A stretch of 64,000 bases of DNA, taken from NCBI GenBank assembly GCA_038496675.1, contig CM076671.1:8456775-8520774 (forward strand), in the 5' to 3' direction. The DNA is from Rachycentron canadum (taxonomy: Eukaryota > Chordata > Actinopteri > Carangiformes > Rachycentridae). A program made the translations under genes and the position numbers. Under the pieces are notes generated by a model. It was not told the DNA's origin and did no database searches. It saw only the letters and a program-made list of their open reading frames with translations. Below, piece after piece: positions 58,160-64,000 of the stretch. Position 1 is the first letter of the stretch. Every line of letters starts with the position of its first letter.

Positions 58160-59354
58160 ATGCTGGACTTTGCCATCTTTGCTGTCACGTTTGTCATCAT
58201 TTTAGTCGGCGCTGTTCTCTATTTATACCCGGTAATGTCACTGCAACTTTCAAGTTAGCATTAAGTTAGCTACTTAGCTGACCGTTATCCTGATAAACTT
58301 GCTCCAGTGTCCTTATTAAACGAGTTAATTTTTCTTTAAAACATCTAGTATAACCCGATTTGAGTAACAGACGGAGTCCTTACGACCTGTCGCTAATTTT
58401 AATTTTCTACTGACATAACTATCAGGAATCTGCCCTAGAAAAATACCACTTAAAGAACACCCAGTGGGCGGCAACTACCGCCCAGCTGCGGGCCTAAATT
58501 GTTTTATAAAGTAAAAATATTGAAATCAAATGCTGCAAAGTGCGCCAGGTTGTTGCCGATTTGATCTGAAGCTTAAAGAAACTGATCTCAGGATTTAAGG
58601 TGTTATCTTAAGTATGTGTGTGGTTCCTACTAAGCGAAGAGGCTTTAAAATAGCATTTTTCTTAAAGAGAATCCACGGGACTGAATGGATTATTTATTGG
58701 CGCTTGCTAGTAATGCTGAGAATTTATGTATGTGCACATCTGTAGACAGTACACTTATGTATATGCACAATCATAAATTGTGAAAACATCACTTATTTTG
58801 CAGCACAATCCTAATACTAACCATATTTTCAGTCATCCAGAAGAGCCTCTGGCATCCCAGGTCTCAACCCTACAGATGAGAAGTAAGTATTTACCTTTGA
58901 GACTTTGCAGCTTCTTTTAACTTTCATTCAATAAAAGGAAAATTCATATACACCACTTAACCAGCCTCCCTGTATAAGGCCAGTAAGGAATTAATTTATG
59001 AAGTGATCATCCTCTTTCAACTTAAAGCAGATATTTTTTGTACATTATTGATTGTAATGTTTCAAATTTGTGTCATTGACTGTGTTTGCAAGTGTTTATT
59101 CAGTATATTTGATTCACATGCACGGCTTTCTGCTCTGTCAGGGATGGGAACCTGCAGGACATTGTGAACAGAGGCAGCCTGCATGAGTTCCTTGTCAGTC
59201 TGCATCAGGAGTTTGGGTCTGTGGCGTCGTTCTGGTTTGGCGGTCGACCGGTGGTCAGCCTGGGTTCTGTGAACCAGCTGCAGCAACACATCAACCCCAA
59301 CCACACCAGTAAGTCCACCAGCATAATGGACTTAAAGTTAGAGTTTTTGCTGCT

Positions 59355-59392
<38 letters not shown>

Positions 59393-62300
59393 TATTATCA
59401 CTCAACTTTGTGCTGTTGTGAAAAAAAAAAGCAAACTAAACTCTTTCTCTTTGCTCCTTTCAGCTGACTCCTTTGAGACAATGCTGAAGTCGTTGCTAGG
59501 TTACCAGTCAGGGATGGGAGGTGGGGCCAATGAGACCGTGATAAGGAAAAAGGTGTATGAGAGTGCCATCAACAACACACTGAAGAACAACTTCCCCCTT
59601 GTGCTCAAGGTTGTTACCATTGATGAAAACACCATCCATCTATTCTTCCATTTATCCATTCTTCATTTTTTCCAAAGTAATACCAAATATTCCCTCTGTA
59701 ATTGTCTTTTGTTTCCCAGGTGGTGGATGAGCTGGTTGGAAAGTGGAAGTCATTCCCTGATGCCCAACACACCCCTTTGTGCGCCCACCTACTGGGTCTG
59801 GCCATGAAGACTGTCACCCAGCTGGCTCTGGGTGAGCGCTTTAAAGACGACACAGAGGTCATTTCCTTCCGCAAGAACCATGATGCGGTGAGGTGGTTTG
59901 CTTTGAACTACTTAAACATCATCTACATCTGTAGGGGGAGAGAGTAAAGACAAAGGTTTGCCTCATACAAACCCCAGCTGATGTTTTTGCATGAGATCTG
60001 GTCTTTCTCTCTCCTCGTGTGGGTGTCACAATGTGGTCTTCTGCATTTTCTGTAACTGATTTCTTCTTGCATATTTGTTGAATGTTGACAGAGGAGCCCT
60101 GATACCAATGCCTGGTGGTAATTTCAGTGTAAATTCACCAGATTAGATTATCTCCACATGTACAGTATATTCATTTAGTTGACAGGAAACATCTCATCTC
60201 TTTATAATCTTATCTCTCTCTCGTCCAACTATCTGCTGTGGCTCTGTTCATTCAACACAACAAAGGAAAATGTTTCCATGTAAACGGGGACTTTGGCCTG
60301 TTCAATTTCTGTTGAAAGGGTTCACTTGATTTATTATTGCTCATTGACTACACCAGATCTGGTCAGAAATCGGAAAAGGTTACTTGGACGGCTCCCTGGA
60401 GAAGAGCTCCAGCAGAAAAGGGCATTATGAGAAGGGTGAGTGAGTTTTTTTCTGTGCAGACAAAGCTGACACAAACTATTCTTGAAGTCTTGAGTTACAG
60501 AAGGATGATGTCTGTACTGTCTGTCATTATTTTGACTCTTTTTTTTCGTCTTGGTCTTCATTTTTATCCTCACACCTGGTGTGTGTTGACATGTGGGAGC
60601 CACAGTATGCAAGCAGGAGGAAAAGTTTGCAGAAGCTTAGATATGATATGTGTGTAAAGCTGCTTGACAGACAGTTAGAAAGAGTCTGAGAACAGACACG
60701 GACTCTGCATCCTCAACCCATTCTGTGTTATCACCTCTATCAGTGAGCAGCCACTGTTTTCAGGGACTTCTATTGATTTCTCTACCAAGGACAGTTGTCC
60801 CAGACACTGCAGCTGGCTGGAGTTAATCCTCGACGCTGTCTGAAGGACTGGAAACAAGATGGATGCTCGAAGAGCTGACATCTCATGAGTGTCAGGCCTG
60901 AAATATAAAACAGTAACTGAAGTCTAATGACAGCGGCTTTTCATTATTTCTTCCTGTGTGTTCAGCTCTGGCAGAGATGGAGTCTGTGCTGCTGTCAGTG
61001 GCGAAGGACAGAAAAGCTCAGAGGAAGCAGACGGTGTTTGTTGACACTATGCTTCAGTCCAGCCTCACAGAGCGACAGGTGATGACTGATGACGTCTCCC
61101 ACTCTGCTTTAAAAGCTTCGACATAACAAAGCAACTTTCACGGTTCACACACATCAATGTTGTTGTCTGTTTCAGATCATGGAGGACTGCATGGTTTTCA
61201 CCTTGGCTGGATGCGTCATCACTGCCAACTGTAAATGTCAACAATTAAAACAAGATTAATTCTCTCAACCAACCAATCAAATGATAACTGCATTAGGGCT
61301 GCCACCAACTAATTACCTTCGTTGTTGATTGTTTTCTCGATTAACTGAAATAAAGCACAATATCCCAGAGGGTCAGTCAAGACTCTGACAAACAATCAAA
61401 AAGATAATGATAATTAGTTTACAGTTACAAATATGAGGAAGCAGAAAAGTGGATGTTGATTATTTCATTATCAGACCGAATGGAACTGACTAAACGCTCC
61501 AGCTCCATGTCACACGTAGCATCACAGGTAGGAAGTTACCCTCTGACAACAAACATTGACACTAAAAACAAGAAATTATTCATTTGAGAGAATATTTTCA
61601 CACAGTTTAATCTGCTTTCATACAAAATATCGCAGGAAAGTTTTCCTAGACTGAGAATAAAATGAAAGAAAACAAAATGATAGTTCTTCTATCTTGACAC
61701 ATTCTGACATATTATTAAACCACTGACACTCACTTTTTGTTGTAATTGTACCGTAGCAACAGCATGTTCATGAATATCAATTGAAAACTTCAACGTGAAA
61801 TGTTTGGCAGTGTGTATCTGGGCACTCCACTTCCTGTCCACCTCAGAGGAAGTCCAGGACAAAATGTACCAGGAGCTGCAGGACGTTTTGGGTTCGGAGC
61901 CGGTTTCCCTGGACAAGATCCCTCAGCTTCGGTAAAATCTGACTGAATCCATGTCACATGACATCAATCAAACTTTAGTGAAACATGGAGGGACGAAGAT
62001 TATGCTTTGTAGAAAGTGCACAGATTTGCCAGATAGAAGCATCTTGATTCAAAGTGAAAGTTTAAAGGTTGTTTGAGATTCACCAAATAGGGACACAGAT
62101 GCACTACCACACTGTTGTTGAGTCCTGGTGAATTTGTTAACTTCATCTCATTAAATTTCTGCCCTTGAACAGATACTGCCAGCAGGTCCTTAACGAGACA
62201 GTGAGGACCGCCAAGCTGACCCCCGTCGCCGCTCGGCTTCAGGAAGTGGAGGGCAAAGTCGATCAACATGTCATCCCCAAAGAGGTATCTGTTTCCCTGG

Positions 62301-63192
62301 CCTCTGTCTGCTTATGTCTCTTCAGCTCTGTGTTGCATTACTGTAGCCATTCAGGGAGTTTAAATTTGATCAGATTTATTTCAGAGAAGCCTTGAGAAAA
62401 GAAACAATAATTCAACTACAACAGGCTCGTGAAATTAAAATGTTAAAAGCAGAAAAAATTTCAATAATATGAAGGAAAGTGTATAAAAAGTGTTAAAAAG
62501 GGTAAGATATTCTTGTCATATTATAGACTTTGGTGATCTACGCCTTGGGAGTAGTCCTGCAAGATTCTGACACCTGGAGCACCCCGTACAGGTTGGCCTC
62601 AAAATATATAAAAGAACTACATCAGGTTTAAAATAATGATTCGTCCACAGCCTGATGTGGTGATTACTGTGACATCTTGCAGGTTTGATCCAGATCGATT
62701 TGAGGAGGAATCAGCCAGGAAGAGCTTCTGTCTGCTCGGCTTCTCTGGGAATCAAACGTGTCCAGAGCTCAGGTAAAGACTAACAAGACTGAACAGTCCT
62801 GTCCATGTACTGTTACTCCTCCAACTGTATGCAAGCGAATGATGAGAGCATTGTACTTTTGGATGCTCTCTGCAGTTATTAAGCTCCAAAACTCTGGGGT
62901 GAAATTCATGCTGTAAAAAGAAGCAAAGCTGAGGTTTGATTTCTTTTGGGAGAACATATTAGATGAAACGATGAGGGCTTCCTCACTATGGCTAGTTCCC
63001 CACACACCTTAATGACTTTGATTACATTTGGTCTCTGGCAGGTTCGCCTACACCGTGGCCACTGTCCTGCTCAGCACATTGGTGCGGCAGCTGAAACTTC
63101 ACAAGTTGAAGGGACAAGTCATGGAGGTCAGATCTGAGCTGGTGTCCACACCTAAGGACGAAACCTGGATCACCATCAGCAGAAGAAGCTAG
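58160..63192 (+). CDS. cyp20a1: Cytochrome P450 20A1
   Basis: Thirteen exons (58160-58231, 58833-58882, 59142-59308, 59464-59609, 59720-59887, 60357-60435, 60966-61078, 61176-61230, 61811-61931, 62173-62284, 62527-62591, 62683-62772, 63042-63192) give 463 codons with stop; human CYP20A1 is also 462 aa. The start MLDFAIFAVTF is the conserved N-terminal ER anchor. The K-helix ExxR is ETVR, followed by TAKLTPV. The heme-ligand loop is FSGNQTCPEL with Cys409; it lacks the arginine and the glycine after cysteine of the usual FxxGxRxCxG. The I-helix AGCVIT lacks the acid-threonine pair typical of oxygen-activating P450s. These departures are shared by vertebrate CYP20A1, an orphan P450 of unknown substrate. 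Confidence 0.96.
59360..59390. repeat. (AT)n microsatellite in cyp20a1 intron 3
   Basis: About fifteen AT units shortly after the exon ending at 59308. Confidence 0.9.
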
Positions 63193-63602
63193 AACAGGTC
63201 TTTAAAATCACTGAAGACTGACTGAAGCACCCATTGAATGTTGACAATCCAGTCTGTTACAAAAACATCACTTTTTGGATTTTTTTGTAGTGTACAGTCA
63301 ATGTGTGTGTTGCATCACCACAATATTCCCCTCATTGTCTTTCTGGTGCTATTACAACTGAAGCCTGATGCACATTATTTCCCATCCACAGGTTCCCATT
63401 TGCACTTGTTGAGACTCCATCTGTTAAAGTAAAACTCAGAACCTTAATTCTCTACAAGGTAGAGAAGAACAACTTGTGCCACCAGAGGTTTTTCAATAAT
63501 TACTGCAACAACTGCCTTAAGTCAGTGTTTCCAGTGACTCTTAAAAGAGGCCATGTGATGTTTGGACAATTCATTCCTTTTTGAAAAGACATCTTACATA
63601 TG

Positions 63603-63608
63603 AATAAA
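63603..63608 (+). promoter_or_regulatory. Poly(A) signal of cyp20a1
   Basis: AATAAA about 410 bases after the stop, followed within 30 bases by a GT-rich stretch ('tgtgagtttgtgttattg') typical of a downstream cleavage element. Confidence 0.7.
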
Positions 63609-63739
63609 TATGTATGAAAAATTATGTGAGTTTGTGTTATTGTTTATTGCTTCCCCCACAATTGAACCCCAAATAATTCAATGTTAAACTCTCTTTGCAA
63701 AACATGGAGAATGGCAGTGCCATGTGTTATCAATGTTTC

Positions 63740-63970
63740 TAGCCTACACTGGAAAATATTTATAATAACTAGTCAATATTTTCATCAATTATTTTATTAG
63801 ATTAATAGTTTGATCTTCAGGATATAAAACTAAAAATATACCCAACGCAATTTCCGTGATGCCATGAAATGTCTCATTATGTGTCAACCAAAACCTAAAA
63901 ATATTCAGTTTACTTTAAGATAAGAAAAAGCATCAAAGTCTTGTATTTGAGAAGCAGAAGTTTCATTAAT
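63740..63970 (+). repeat. Family B interspersed repeat copy
   Basis: Contains 'attttatcatcaattattttattagat'-like opening sequence, 'ccaaaacctaaaaatattca', 'gtttactttaagataag' and 'ttgagaagcagaa' blocks. The reverse complement of the same blocks is seen at 19720-19875. It probably runs to or past the window edge. Confidence 0.65.
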
Positions 63971-64000
63971 GTTCATACTACAGCTGCTGTGCCTGGATTA

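Noticed and set aside
58465..58484. Seven-bp GC-rich inverted repeat in cyp20a1 intron 1
   Set aside because: The stem is short and isolated; expected by chance in a window of this size.

Overview
The window looks like nuclear DNA of a ray-finned fish, probably a percomorph teleost. Genes are split into many short exons with GT/AG introns of 70 bp to 3 kb. Intergenic DNA is AT-rich with simple repeats, and several interspersed repeat families of a kind common in spiny-rayed fish recur. Six protein-coding genes can be rebuilt exon by exon in frame. One further spliced reading frame is unrecognised.

Layout: (1) 1-3400, intergenic, with a rearranged interspersed repeat. (2) 3507-5365 (+), a four-exon short-chain dehydrogenase most like D-beta-hydroxybutyrate dehydrogenase (bdh1). 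(3) 5420-10690, gene-poor, with degenerate repeats. (4) 10727-16705 (-), a neuronal nicotinic acetylcholine receptor alpha subunit, best matched to chrna2, in eight coding exons (555 codons before stop). (5) 18590-36821 (+), als2 (alsin): a CpG-rich start region and 33 coding exons summing to exactly 1680 codons. (6) 36822-42774, the als2 3' UTR and an intergenic stretch. (7) 42832-51515 (+), mpp4, an L27-L27-PDZ-SH3-GK scaffold of 631 aa. A two-exon, 436-codon reading frame of unknown identity lies inside its intron between the L27 and PDZ exons. (8) 52626-57312 (+), tmem237, a ciliary transition-zone four-pass membrane protein of 396 aa. (9) 58160-63192 (+), cyp20a1, an orphan cytochrome P450 of 462 aa. 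(10) 63193-64000, its 3' end and another interspersed repeat.

The order als2 - mpp4 - tmem237 - cyp20a1 on one strand matches human 2q33, apart from genes missing between the last two. bdh1 and chrna2 have human counterparts on other chromosomes, so the left third marks a fish-specific junction. The genes form no operon or pathway. Shared themes are only loose: alsin is an endosomal Rab5/Rac GEF, mpp4 a photoreceptor/synaptic scaffold and TMEM237 a ciliary protein.

Items most worth checking: the unrecognised frame inside mpp4, which splices in phase onto the L27 exons; five symmetric phase-1 microexons between the SH3 and GK domains of mpp4; a valine in the Cys-loop FPFD motif, a GC-AG intron and a one-base-loop G-quadruplex motif in chrna2; a UG-repeat acceptor in als2; and two AATAAA-bearing hairpins.
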